64,000 nucleotides of DNA from Anaerobaca lacustris (GCF_030012215.1 NZ_JASCXX010000006.1:62001-126000), one strand, 5' to 3'; positions 51,605 to 60,695 are shown, counted from the first letter of the stretch. Numbers and translations are program-made. Notes: generated from the sequence alone by a model not told the origin.

Positions 51605-53263
51605 ATGAGCACCCTGATCCATGATGGCAAATGCGCTGAGAAGAATGAATCGATTCACGTTCGCAGAGGACGGACGGAATGCCTGCTGCTGGCCCTGCTG
51701 CTGGCCGGCTGCGGGCGCCCGCAGGTTCAGCGGACGGCGGAGCTGGAGGCGTTGGCGGCGCGGTCGGGCGAGATCGAGAGGGTGCAGCTCAAGGACCAAT
51801 CGCGGTCGGAGCCGGTGTCGATCGAGCGGGCAACCGAAGAGCTGGCGGCCCGAGTGGTTGAACCCAACGCCGTGCCGCATGGGGCGGTTGAACTGACGCT
51901 CGAAGAGGCTCGTGCGGCCGCGCTGACGAACAACCTGGACCTGAAGTTCCATCTGGTCGGCCCCTCGATTGCCGAGCAGTCGGTGGATGAAGAGCGGGCG
52001 AAATTCGAGTGGACGTTCTTCGGATCGGCCGGATACAGCCGCAGCGAACTGGGCGACGAGGGCAACACCGTCTCCATGCAGTCCTACGACACGGGTGTCG
52101 CGATCCCGCTTCAGACGGGCGGTTCGCTGCAGGCCGGCCTCCCGTTCAGTCGCGCCGATTACGACGCCGACGACATCGGGGGCGTCTCCAGCGCCGCCGT
52201 GAGTGTCTCTTACATTCAGTCTCTGCTCCGGGGCGCCGGCACGCGGATCAACACGCATTCGATTCGGATCGCGGTGTACGAGAAGGATATCGTAGACGTT
52301 CGAACGAAGCTCCTGGCCATTGCCATTCTCGGGAACGTCGATATCGTCTACTGGCAACTCTACGCGGCCCGCCGCGAGCTGGACGTACGCCGCGAGCAGT
52401 ACAAGCTCGCCGAGGACCAGTTGGACCACGCACGGCGAAAAGTCGAAGCCGGCTCGGCCCCCAAGATCGAAATCGTCCGCGCCGAGGCCGGTCTGGCCGG
52501 CCGGCTCGAAGACGTGATCAACGCCGAGACATCGGTCCGCGACCGCGAGCGGGAACTCAAGCGGATCCTGAACCGCGACGACCTGCCGCTGGGCGTCGAG
52601 ATCGACATCCTCCCGACGAGCGAGCCGGAGCCGATCGGATTGGATCTGGACGCCGAGGCGATCGTCGCCGCGGCCCTGGACAACCGGATGGAGACGGCCG
52701 AACTCGAACTGCGTCTGGCCGTGGACGAACTGAATGTGGAGCTGGCGCGCAATCGCACGCTGCCGGATGTGACCTTCGACTACAGATACGCCGCCACGGC
52801 TCGGTCGGGCAGCTTGGGCGGCGCCCTGGGAGACATCGGCGGCGATTCCCTGCAAGATCACGCCGTGGGCATCTCAGCGGTGATTCCGCTGGGCAACCGA
52901 GCGGCGCAGGCTCGGCTGCAAAGGGCCCGTTTGGAGAAGGTTCGCGACCAGATCGACCGCGACCGCCTGCGCCAGAGCATTCGCCAGGAGGTCTACAACG
53001 CGGTCGACGAGTTGCGGCAGAACTGGCGGCGTATTCTCGCGGCCGAGCAGGGCGTGGTCACGGCGTATCGCGACTACAAGGTCGAACAGTCGCAGTTCCA
53101 GTTGGGCAAGCGCACCAGTACGGACGTGTTGTTGAGCGCCTCGCGACTGGCCGACGCCCAGTCGCGGCGGATTCGTGCCTTCGCCGAATACGAGATCGCC
53201 CAGGTCCGCCTGGCCCGCGCCAGCGGCACGCTTCTCGGCTTGGGGCGATTGCAGATCCGATGA
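51605..53263 (+). CDS. TolC-like outer-membrane efflux lipoprotein
   Basis: A 552-residue outer-membrane factor. A leader ends in lipobox LLAGC (Cys about 36). Two OEP repeats follow: TLEEARAAALTNNLDLKFHLV (about 98), the periplasmic helices VREQYKLAEDQLDHARRKVEAGSAPKIEIVRAEAGLA, and the second repeat with RQSIRQEVYNAVDELRQNWRRI. The first 10 residues (MSTLIHDGKC) and the ribosome site copy the start of permease copy 4 (MSALIHDIKY), so the original 5' end appears to have been replaced. The hydrophobic core of the leader is short. It may pair with the permeases as the outer channel. Confidence 0.9.
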   Translation: MSTLIHDGKCAEKNESIHVRRGRTECLLLALLLAGCGRPQVQRTAELEALAARSGEIERVQLKDQSRSEPVSIERATEELAARVVEPNAVPHGAVELTLEEARAAALTNNLDLKFHLVGPSIAEQSVDEERAKFEWTFFGSAGYSRSELGDEGNTVSMQSYDTGVAIPLQTGGSLQAGLPFSRADYDADDIGGVSSAAVSVSYIQSLLRGAGTRINTHSIRIAVYEKDIVDVRTKLLAIAILGNVDIVYWQLYAARRELDVRREQYKLAEDQLDHARRKVEAGSAPKIEIVRAEAGLAGRLEDVINAETSVRDRERELKRILNRDDLPLGVEIDILPTSEPEPIGLDLDAEAIVAAALDNRMETAELELRLAVDELNVELARNRTLPDVTFDYRYAATARSGSLGGALGDIGGDSLQDHAVGISAVIPLGNRAAQARLQRARLEKVRDQIDRDRLRQSIRQEVYNAVDELRQNWRRILAAEQGVVTAYRDYKVEQSQFQLGKRTSTDVLLSASRLADAQSRRIRAFAEYEIAQVRLARASGTLLGLGRLQIR

Positions 53264-53264
53264 A

Positions 53265-54635
53265 CTATGGTTGGCTCGGGTCTTCCCGATCCGAACGTGC
53301 ATCGGGATCGGGTTCCGATCCGTCGGCCCAGTCGCCGGGTCGGGCGTTGCCGGCTGGCCGACCCGTTGGTGTGGAGTGGCGGTACTCGATCATATCGGCG
53401 ATCTCCCGATAGGGCCGCCCCTGGGTTGAGATGGTGGGCGTCAGGATCACGAGGACCTCCACGACGTTCTCCTCGGCGTCGCGTCCGGAGAACAGCAGAT
53501 TGAGCAGGGGGATGTCCTTGAGGATCGGCACGCCGCGGATCACGTCGCGTTTCTCCGTCCTGCGAAGACCTCCAATGACCAGGCTCTGTCCAAGCCGGAT
53601 ACGGCTGTTCTTGCTGGTGAGAACCCGCTCGGTGACGATCTGTGTTTGCGTGACGCCCTGCGGCGCGAGATAGGACGCCATCTGGACACGGGTTTCCAGG
53701 CTGACCGATCCGTCGGCGAACACCTGCGGCGTCACCTGAAGCGAGTCGATGACATCGTAATATTCCGTTTCCGTTCGGAGGATCGTGTCCTCGCCAAAAC
53801 CGCCAGTCTGGACCTCGATGCTCTGTATGGGCACGTGCTGCTTCGACTCGATCCGGGCGGTCTGTCCGTTCAGGACCTCCAGCGTGGGGTTCAGCAGGAC
53901 CTTGAGATAGCCTCGTGAGACCAGCAGATCGACCAGGACCTGGACCTGGTGCCCGGTCAGAGGCTCACTGACGCCGATCTTCAGGCCGAACTTCTCCCTG
54001 GCCGGACTCCTCAGCGACGCGCCGGGAAAGGCCGGCAGCATGCCGCTGGCGCCCTCCTTGCCGCTGAGCGTGATCTGCTCGCCGAACAGATTCTCGATGA
54101 GCATGGTGGTCTCGCGGTCCATCGTCATGCTGGCGGACAACTCCGAGACGATGCAGTCGAGCCGGACCTGGATCGGTGGAAGATCGGTTGCATCGAGGAT
54201 CTCGAGGACGGCGTCGACGTCCTGTTCGGCCGCACATCGGACAACCAGTTGGTTGGTAGCGGGTTCAGCCGTAACGGTGTAGTTCTGAATGGCGGTGGAT
54301 TGGCCCGCCTGATTGAACAATCTCGCCGCAAACTGTTCGTGAACGATCTGCTTCAATTGTTCGGCCTTGTGGTGCTGACAGAAATAGATCAGCTTCCACT
54401 CCTCGACCCCGCCGACGATCTGCATGCTCTTGAGAGGAGGCCGCCTGTAGGCCGCCGGCCACGGCTCGACGGTGTCCGAGGGGGGCTCTATCCTGCTGAC
54501 CTCGTCGAAGACCCTCTCGGTCTCGATGGCCGCATCCCGTTCCTCAGGCCAGCTATGGCAGCCCTGAAGAACGACCGATGCGACGGCAAGAATCGCCACG
54601 AGCAGCCGGATTCGGATGCGGCTGGTCCCGCGCAT
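53265..54635 (-). CDS. Orphan secretin-domain lipoprotein (GspD/PilQ-like)
   Basis: A 456-residue lipoprotein (lipobox VLQGC, about residue 26). Residues about 80-160 form a secretin N-domain (YFCQHHKAEQLKQIVHEQF). The secretin barrel domain (about 165-425) contains LDCIVSELSASM, LKVLLNPTLEVLNGQTARI and the signature LVIGGLRRTEKRD...VPILKDIPLLNLLFSG. No other type II or IV secretion gene is adjacent. Its stop codon is one base from the stop of the convergent TolC-like gene. The ATG at 54635 puts a normal lipoprotein signal first. Confidence 0.9.
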   Translation of the reverse strand: MRGTSRIRIRLLVAILAVASVVLQGCHSWPEERDAAIETERVFDEVSRIEPPSDTVEPWPAAYRRPPLKSMQIVGGVEEWKLIYFCQHHKAEQLKQIVHEQFAARLFNQAGQSTAIQNYTVTAEPATNQLVVRCAAEQDVDAVLEILDATDLPPIQVRLDCIVSELSASMTMDRETTMLIENLFGEQITLSGKEGASGMLPAFPGASLRSPAREKFGLKIGVSEPLTGHQVQVLVDLLVSRGYLKVLLNPTLEVLNGQTARIESKQHVPIQSIEVQTGGFGEDTILRTETEYYDVIDSLQVTPQVFADGSVSLETRVQMASYLAPQGVTQTQIVTERVLTSKNSRIRLGQSLVIGGLRRTEKRDVIRGVPILKDIPLLNLLFSGRDAEENVVEVLVILTPTISTQGRPYREIADMIEYRHSTPTGRPAGNARPGDWADGSEPDPDARSDREDPSQP

Positions 54636-54717
54636 GCGGTCCACCCGGAATGTGATCGCTGGATTACACACCGTTGTCGTTGTCCTTGCCATTGGCCTTC
54701 TACTGTTGCTATCGGCT

Positions 54718-54746
54718 ATTCTACCGGCAGATCATGACTGTGCCAA
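54718..54746 (-). promoter_or_regulatory. Promoter of the secretin gene
   Basis: On the minus strand TTGGCA (54746-54741), a 17-bp spacer and TAGAAT (54723-54718). The leader would be about 76 nt. Confidence 0.65.
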
Positions 54747-54797
54747 TGAGAATCCCCGCCGCCGCGATCGAGCGATCGACGTCTATCCTCTCGGTCC

Positions 54798-54826
54798 TTG
54801 TCGGCACAGGGTGATTGCGATACGAT
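54798..54826 (+). promoter_or_regulatory. Promoter of the GH28 gene
   Basis: TTGTCG (54798-54803), a 17-bp spacer and TACGAT (54821-54826), about 130 bp before the chosen start codon. Confidence 0.5.
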
Positions 54827-54957
54827 TGTGCCGGCTGTGAATGTTACGCCAGGACCGGGCGGTGCGCGGTGTGTTTCCCGTCTCGGTGGGCATGCCGTCT
54901 CGGTCTCGAAACGCGGGGGGAGGGCCGTCAGGTGAATGCGCGATACGGAAGAAGGCG

Positions 54958-56328
54958 ATGCCGATGCAGGAATGGACCAGGCGAGTGGGCGCTCGGATGA
55001 GGCCCGAAAGGACAGAGGCGTTCCACGTGAATGGCTACGGCGCCGTCGGCGACGGCCGGACGCTCGACACCCGGGCGATTCAGGCCGCAATCGATGCCTG
55101 TGCCGGCCAGGGCGGGGGCATTGTCTGCTTCGATCCGGGGGCCTACCTGACCGGCTCGGTCTTCGTCAAGGAAGGCGTGATACTTCGCATTGACGAGGGC
55201 GTCGAGATTCTCGGCAGCCAGGACCTTGCGGATTATCCCGAAATCGCCACCCGCGTGGCGGGCATCGAGATGCGTTGGCCGGCGGCGCTGATCAACATCT
55301 GCGATCAGGACAACGTCGCCGTCGTCGGCAAGGGGCTCGTCAACGGGAAGGGAAGACCGTTCCGGGAGAGGTACTGGACGCTGCGGCGCGAGGAGTACGA
55401 ACCCCAGGGACTTCGCTGGGTCGTGGATTACGATTGCCGGCGGCCTCGCACGCTTCTCGTGTCGGGCTGCTCGAACGTTACGGTCCAGGGCCTTGCGCTC
55501 CACGAGGCCGCGTTTCGGACGGTTCACATCCTCTATTCGAAACACGTCACGATCGATGCTCTGACGATCCGCAATAACACGGACGGCCACGGGCCGGGCA
55601 TCGACGGGATCGATGTTGACTCTTCGTCGTTCGTGCTGATCGAGAAGTGCGACATCGAGGGCGGCGACGATCACGTCTGCCTCAAGGCCGGCCGGGACGC
55701 CGATGGGCTGAGAGTGAACCGTCCCACCGAATACGTGGTCGTCCGCAACGGCATCTCCCGCGCGGGCGGGGGGCTGATCGCCTGCGGCAGCGAAACGTCC
55801 GGCGGCATTCGTCACGTGCTGGCCCACCACCTCAACGCTAGCGGTATGGGCGCCGGATTGCGGTTCAAATCGGCCCGGACCTGCGGGGGGACGGTGGAGG
55901 AGATCCATCTGGAAGATATCGAGATCGACGGGGTCGGCGCGGTTCTCGATGTGGCTGTGAACTGGAATCCGAGCTACAGTTACTGCACGCTGCCGCAGGG
56001 GTACACGCACCAGACGCTCCCGCCGCACTGGAAGATTCTGCTTCAGAAGGTCGAACCGCCCGAGCGGGGGATTCCCGAGATCAAGGATGTGCACATTGCA
56101 CGGCTTCAGGCATCCGGAGCCAGACGAGCCATCTCCGCTTCCGGAATGCGCACATCGATTCTGAAGGACTTCCATCTTAAAGACGTCCGCATCGAAGCCG
56201 AAACGGCCGGACAGATCATGTTCGCAAAGGGCTGGCGATTCGACAACGTCTCGATCCGAACCCGGGAAGACCGAAAACTGGACGTCCAGGGCTGCGAGGA
56301 CATGCAGCTCCTGGAGAAGGATGATTGA
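54958..56328 (+). CDS. Glycoside hydrolase family 28 (polygalacturonase-like)
   Basis: A 456-residue right-handed beta-helix enzyme of the pectin-degrading GH28 family. VNGYGAVGDGRTLDTRAIQAAIDAC is the usual N-terminal segment (about 22). Catalytic region: IDGIDVDSS (position of the NTD motif), GGDDHVCLKAG with the DD pair, CGSETSGGIRHV in place of GHG as in exo-type members, and LRFKSA for RIK. No signal peptide is seen with this start (GGAAGAAGG just upstream; ATG 54964 is an alternative), so the enzyme may be cytoplasmic and act on imported oligogalacturonides. Confidence 0.88.
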   Translation: MPMQEWTRRVGARMRPERTEAFHVNGYGAVGDGRTLDTRAIQAAIDACAGQGGGIVCFDPGAYLTGSVFVKEGVILRIDEGVEILGSQDLADYPEIATRVAGIEMRWPAALINICDQDNVAVVGKGLVNGKGRPFRERYWTLRREEYEPQGLRWVVDYDCRRPRTLLVSGCSNVTVQGLALHEAAFRTVHILYSKHVTIDALTIRNNTDGHGPGIDGIDVDSSSFVLIEKCDIEGGDDHVCLKAGRDADGLRVNRPTEYVVVRNGISRAGGGLIACGSETSGGIRHVLAHHLNASGMGAGLRFKSARTCGGTVEEIHLEDIEIDGVGAVLDVAVNWNPSYSYCTLPQGYTHQTLPPHWKILLQKVEPPERGIPEIKDVHIARLQASGARRAISASGMRTSILKDFHLKDVRIEAETAGQIMFAKGWRFDNVSIRTREDRKLDVQGCEDMQLLEKDD

Positions 56329-56430
56329 TTACTGATTATTGATGATTGACCGTCAGGACTGTGCGACGCCCCTGGAATCGTCAGTTCCCAGCAATCAGTA
56401 ATCAATAATCAATCATCAATACTCAATGGC
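56320..56430. repeat. AT-rich inverted repeat between convergent GH28 and GH51 genes
   Basis: Runs of ATTGATTACTGATTATTG on the left and CAATCAGTAATCAATAATC on the right form an imperfect inverted repeat around a GC-rich centre. It probably forms a hairpin that serves as terminator for both genes. Related ATCAA words occur near 6075-6100. Confidence 0.65.
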
Positions 56431-56437
56431 TCCCGGC

Positions 56438-58438
56438 CTACCGGCTCTGGCACATCAGTCGAACGATCGTCATCGAGTACGGCCGGAAATCGTAGCGGAA
56501 CTCGGCGGAGCGCAGCGGAACCTTCGACTCGACGGGAGCGATCTTTCGCGGCGTTTCGAACGAGTTCTCATCGTTCAGATCGTCGCTCGCAAGGACCGTC
56601 ACGTTCGCCTGAAGTCCCACCGCTTTGGCGCCCTTGGTCTGGATGATCGCCCGGACGGGCTCACCCGTCGCGTTGACGACCTTGAGGATCATCTCGTTCG
56701 ATTTCTCGTCGTAGACCGATGAGGCATAGAATCGCGGCTTGCCGTTCGGGGCGGTCGCGGGCTCGGCCACCGCTACGGGCAGAACGCGATCGCCTCGGTT
56801 CAGGCTGAAGAGCTTCTGTACATAGTAGTTCGGCGTTCCGAAAACGCGGAGGTTGTCGAACCAGATCAGATCGGGCCGCCATTGCCAGCCGTCCACGTGG
56901 CAGAACAGCGGGGCATAGCAGCTCATCGTCACCAGGTCCGCGTTGCGTTCGAGCCCGGTCATGAAAGCCGCCTCGGCCAGGGCGGTGTGCCAGTTGTTGC
57001 GGTTGTCGGGGCTGGCAACGCCGATGCTCTGGGCCCCGTATTCCCCGACGAACACCTCCGATCCGTCGCGCGGGTAGTCGTCATAGAGATGGGCGTTGTC
57101 GAGGAACCAGTCAGGCCGGCGATAGAAGTGCTCGTCGACGATATCGGCCTTGAGCTGGCGGAACTGCGACCAGAGGTACTCGATTTCCTGCGGGCCGTTG
57201 GGGAAAATCGTCGCGTCCGACCCGGTTGCGGCGATCAACTGGATGTCCGGATACTTGTCCTGAATCGCTTTGGCGATGACTTTGTAGCGTTCGATGTACT
57301 GCGGCCCCCATTGCTCGTTGCCGATGCCGAGCAGCTTGAGGCCGAACGGTTCGGGGTGGCCCATTTCCGCTCGCTTGCGGCCCCAGCCCCGGTCGGCGGG
57401 ACCGTTGGCGAACTCGATCAGGTCGAGCGCATCCTGCACGTACGGGCCCAGCTCGTCCATCGGCGCCAGCTCGCCCGTGTTGAACTGGCAGGCCATGCCG
57501 CAGTTGAGGATCGGCATCGGCTCGGCCCCGAGGTCTTTGCTGAGCAGGAAGTACTCATAGAAGCCCACCCCGAAGCTTTGGTAGTAGTCGGGGGTCAGGC
57601 GGTGGTTGAACTCGGTGTTCCAGCGGTTGACGATGAGCGTGCGGTCGGCCGGATCGCCGATGGTGGTCTTCCACTGATATCGCTCGTCGAGCGTGCGGCC
57701 TTCCACGATGCACCCGCCCGGAAACCGCAGGAAGCCCGGCTTCATGTCGGCCAGCATCTGGACCAGATCGGCCCGCAGGCCATCTTCCCGACCCTTCCAC
57801 GTATCGACGGGAAACAGCGACACCATATCCAGATCGAGCGTGCCCGAGCCCTCGACGAGCAGGTTCAGGCGGGCCCTTGCGTCGGTGCCTCCGGCTCGCA
57901 CCACCACTGTGAGCTTCTGCCACTGCGAGGTGAAGCCTTCCAGCTTGGCCTCCGCCAGCGGCCGCCTGCCCTGGCCCGCCAGTTGGATGCGCAGCGCCAT
58001 CGGGCCTCCGTCCGTCAGGCGGGCTTGGACGCTGAACCGGTACTCCTTGCCCTCTTGAATGCCCATGCCCCGAAATCCCCCATTGGAGACCCCGAAGCCC
58101 TGTCCGGTCTTGCCGACCTTCATCCGCAGAAAGTGTGCGTTGGTCTGTTCCTGCGGATACCGCTCGATGTAGATGTAGCCCTCGGAGCCCGATCGCAGGA
58201 TTCGGCTCCACCCCATGATGTTGTCGGGAAACTCGAAGGAGCGATTCTTCACCAGTTCGGCGTACAGGCCGCCGTCGGCCCCGAAGTTGATGTCCTCGAA
58301 GAAGACGCCCCACATGGTCGGCCGGATCGCGGCCCCCGGCTGATCGACCTGAACGGTGATCCGCGTCTGCCCCGGCGAGACCGTCGCCAGCCCCAACGTC
58401 AGAGAACATAGAGCGAGAATCATCGAACCCGTTTTCAT
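56438..58438 (-). CDS. GH51 alpha-L-arabinofuranosidase, secreted
   Basis: A 666-residue exported enzyme. Signal peptide about 1-24. A carbohydrate-binding-like domain (about 60-215) precedes the GH51 core: PTMWGVFFEDINFGADGGLYAEL, GFLRFPGGCIVEG, acid/base Glu in LKLLGIGNEQWG (about 368) and nucleophile Glu in VFVGEYGAQS (about 465); a C-terminal beta-sandwich ends it. It releases arabinose from arabinan or arabinoxylan side chains. GGAG lies about 8 bases before the ATG. It is convergent with the GH28 gene, so the pair would act on pectin. Confidence 0.93.
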   Translation of the reverse strand: MKTGSMILALCSLTLGLATVSPGQTRITVQVDQPGAAIRPTMWGVFFEDINFGADGGLYAELVKNRSFEFPDNIMGWSRILRSGSEGYIYIERYPQEQTNAHFLRMKVGKTGQGFGVSNGGFRGMGIQEGKEYRFSVQARLTDGGPMALRIQLAGQGRRPLAEAKLEGFTSQWQKLTVVVRAGGTDARARLNLLVEGSGTLDLDMVSLFPVDTWKGREDGLRADLVQMLADMKPGFLRFPGGCIVEGRTLDERYQWKTTIGDPADRTLIVNRWNTEFNHRLTPDYYQSFGVGFYEYFLLSKDLGAEPMPILNCGMACQFNTGELAPMDELGPYVQDALDLIEFANGPADRGWGRKRAEMGHPEPFGLKLLGIGNEQWGPQYIERYKVIAKAIQDKYPDIQLIAATGSDATIFPNGPQEIEYLWSQFRQLKADIVDEHFYRRPDWFLDNAHLYDDYPRDGSEVFVGEYGAQSIGVASPDNRNNWHTALAEAAFMTGLERNADLVTMSCYAPLFCHVDGWQWRPDLIWFDNLRVFGTPNYYVQKLFSLNRGDRVLPVAVAEPATAPNGKPRFYASSVYDEKSNEMILKVVNATGEPVRAIIQTKGAKAVGLQANVTVLASDDLNDENSFETPRKIAPVESKVPLRSAEFRYDFRPYSMTIVRLMCQSR

Positions 58439-58493
58439 GCCACCATCTCCTTAACAAGGCAGTGCACGCTTTCAGCTTCCCGACACACCGATG

Positions 58494-58522
58494 TTGTTAC
58501 ACGAAGACCGGCCGTTTGTCAA
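58494..58522 (-). promoter_or_regulatory. Candidate promoter of the GH51 gene
   Basis: A perfect TTGACA on the minus strand (58522-58517) with TAACAA 17 bp downstream (58499-58494). The -10 is poor. Confidence 0.35.
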
Positions 58523-58698
58523 TCTGTCTGGCTGTCGTGACAGACTCCATAGGAACGGGGCATCGGCCGGCGGAAACGGCCGAATCGGCGATTCGCCGGA
58601 AATATTCTTGTGGCTGCCTCGTCTGTCCCTATAGGGTGGTGCTGCGTTCGCGGAAGGCACGAACGGGGCCGATGAAAAGCAAAGGGTGAGGTGGAGCG

Positions 58699-60642
58699 AT
58701 GGCGACAGTGTTATGGGGCATCTTGATTGCGTACCTTCTCTTCTGGGCGGCCCTTCTGATCGGTTGCCTGCGCCGGCGGGAATTCTGCCCGCTCTTCCTG
58801 GATTCGCGCAGGACCCGATTGTTCTGGCTGGCCACGTTCGTCTTCGTCAATCCGCTCCTGACGCTGCTGTATCTGATCTTCGGCCGGATGCGTTCGCCCC
58901 AGGCCCGCCCGGTCCGGCTCGTGCGCGACTTGGTCCTGGTACTCGCCATTCTGGGCTTCTTCGTCAACATCCCCGGCCTGACACATCTTTGGATGCAGCC
59001 ATTCCTGGGACGGGCGAGCGTTGCCGACCGCCCGGCCGAGGCGCACCTGGCGGTCATCGAGGCATCGAACAACACCAACACCTTCAGCTCGACCAGCAGC
59101 GGCGACAACAGCCGGTTGGCATGCCGACACATGGCGGTGATCGTCGAAGGCGATCATCCCCTCCTGCACCGCATCGGCGCCAAGCTGACCGAGCGGCTCG
59201 GCGAGATCCCGGCCGTCGAGACGGTCGAACTCCATCGCGACGGCGCCTTTCCCACGGATGGTCGGCGGGCGCCCGATGTCTTCGTTCGACTGGTTGTCGG
59301 CAACCTCAAGGAGACAGCCCTTCCCTATTCGCTCAAGCTCTCCGCCGAGATCGGCGCCGAGATCGGCCGGGCGCCGCTGCACAGCACGCACTACTACCAG
59401 GATACGCACACACCTCCACGGCTGAATTTCAGCCTGCGGATTGAGATGAGGCACACCAGTTCGACAACCGGCTACGAATCGGTACGGTACACCATGGCCG
59501 CCGGCAACATCGCCAAGGACCTCGGCGAACAGATCGCCAAGACCCTCGGCCAATGGCGCGACAAACACGGCCTTCTGCCCGAGCTTCCGGACGATTTTTA
59601 CGGATCGTACGGCGCGAACGAGCTGCCGGAACCGCTCAAGGCGCTGGCGCCCGTGCCGTTATGCTCGTACAGCGGCCTGCTCACACACAACGAGACGTTC
59701 TACCAGTTCGCTCTTGCCGGTGAGGTCGTCGAGACAATCAAGGATATGCGTGACGCGATGGTCGCCTCCGGCTGGAAGGAACTGACCAGCGATCTGGAAT
59801 CCTCGTCGATCAACCTGCGATTTCGCAAAGACGATCGGCAGATGCAGATCTTTCAGCTTCGCCGGCGCGAGCCGTCCCGTGGAACGGTGGTGAGAACCAC
59901 CTCATCACGGGAGAACAGCACCACCCTGTTTGGCGTCGCGGACGTCCTGCACTTTGGCTACGACGAGCGGCGGGCGGTCCTCGACGGCCTGCTGGTGGCG
60001 CCTGTGTCGATGGAACGGCTGATGCTTTTCGAGCGCATGTTCGACAAGGAACAGCAGGAGCGCTGGCTCGACATTCTCGAAGAACAGCCGCCCCGTGACG
60101 CCCTCACGCAGATCCGACTGGCGGAGATGTACGAGCACCGCGATCGCAAGGAGCAGGCGGCGGCCGCCCTTGTTCGCGCCAAGGCCCTGCTCTGGGCCGC
60201 GCGCGACGACAGCACTTTGAAAGGTCGCATCAAGCGTCTGGCCAAGAAACTGGGGGACGAAAGCCTCATCGACGATCCGCCTGCCCCCGGAGACTTCCGC
60301 GACGCGGGTTTCGTCGAGGTCCTGCCCGGCGAGACCGTTGAGCTGGAAGCCGGGATCGATGAGCCCATGGTGGTCTTCTGCTTCGACGGCGAAGGCGAGC
60401 CCGTCGTTTCGGCGGTGACTGTCCGTCGTTCGGACAACGAGGACGACCGGTTCATCGTTGAACACTTCCAACGGCAGAAGCACGGCAGTGGATGGGGCTC
60501 GCACGGGGGATTCGGCGTACATGGCGGACCCTGGCAGGGGCTTGTACGCCAGAGCAGGCAGAACGTATCGGTGGTCTGGAAGATCGGACAGATCGCTACA
60601 CAGGAGCGCTTCACGATGAACGTGGCGATCGAGGAGCGTTGA
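58699..60642 (+). CDS. Unknown membrane protein (647 aa)
   Basis: Not recognised. Three hydrophobic segments at the N-terminus (about 3-23, 41-62, 75-95) anchor a large soluble part of about 550 residues. Visible features: a Ser/Thr/Asn-rich stretch (ASNNTNTFSSTSSGDNS, about 115-131), an acidic/helical repeat region (about 440-530, LAEMYEHRDRKEQAAAALVRAKALL, TPR-like) and a Gly/His-rich C-terminal segment (QKHGSGWGSHGGFGVHGGPW). No catalytic motif found. GGTGGAG lies just before the ATG. It stands alone between GH51 and shikimate kinase. Confidence 0.82.
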   Translation: MATVLWGILIAYLLFWAALLIGCLRRREFCPLFLDSRRTRLFWLATFVFVNPLLTLLYLIFGRMRSPQARPVRLVRDLVLVLAILGFFVNIPGLTHLWMQPFLGRASVADRPAEAHLAVIEASNNTNTFSSTSSGDNSRLACRHMAVIVEGDHPLLHRIGAKLTERLGEIPAVETVELHRDGAFPTDGRRAPDVFVRLVVGNLKETALPYSLKLSAEIGAEIGRAPLHSTHYYQDTHTPPRLNFSLRIEMRHTSSTTGYESVRYTMAAGNIAKDLGEQIAKTLGQWRDKHGLLPELPDDFYGSYGANELPEPLKALAPVPLCSYSGLLTHNETFYQFALAGEVVETIKDMRDAMVASGWKELTSDLESSSINLRFRKDDRQMQIFQLRRREPSRGTVVRTTSSRENSTTLFGVADVLHFGYDERRAVLDGLLVAPVSMERLMLFERMFDKEQQERWLDILEEQPPRDALTQIRLAEMYEHRDRKEQAAAALVRAKALLWAARDDSTLKGRIKRLAKKLGDESLIDDPPAPGDFRDAGFVEVLPGETVELEAGIDEPMVVFCFDGEGEPVVSAVTVRRSDNEDDRFIVEHFQRQKHGSGWGSHGGFGVHGGPWQGLVRQSRQNVSVVWKIGQIATQERFTMNVAIEER

Positions 60643-60695
60643 GGGCCCTTTTCCTGTTGCTCTGTTTCCACGATGCCATTAGGCTTTGGCACACC

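Larger units (their letters stand above)
54636..54957. other. Divergent intergenic region between secretin and GH28 genes
   Basis: This 322-bp gap holds back-to-back promoters (54718-54746 minus and 54798-54826 plus). No other element or small gene is evident, apart from an N-terminal in-frame extension of GH28 from 54841 that looks noncoding. Confidence 0.5.

Noticed and set aside
54796-54825. A sigma54 promoter (GGCAC ... TTGC)
   Set aside because: The two elements are 7 bases apart instead of 5, and the site fits a sigma70 promoter better.
54841-54957. GH28 start at 54841 (39 more residues)
   Set aside because: The extra residues are Arg/Gly-rich, not a signal peptide, and unlike family N-termini; a ribosome site is better placed before 54958 or 54964. 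A short-leader start here cannot be fully excluded.
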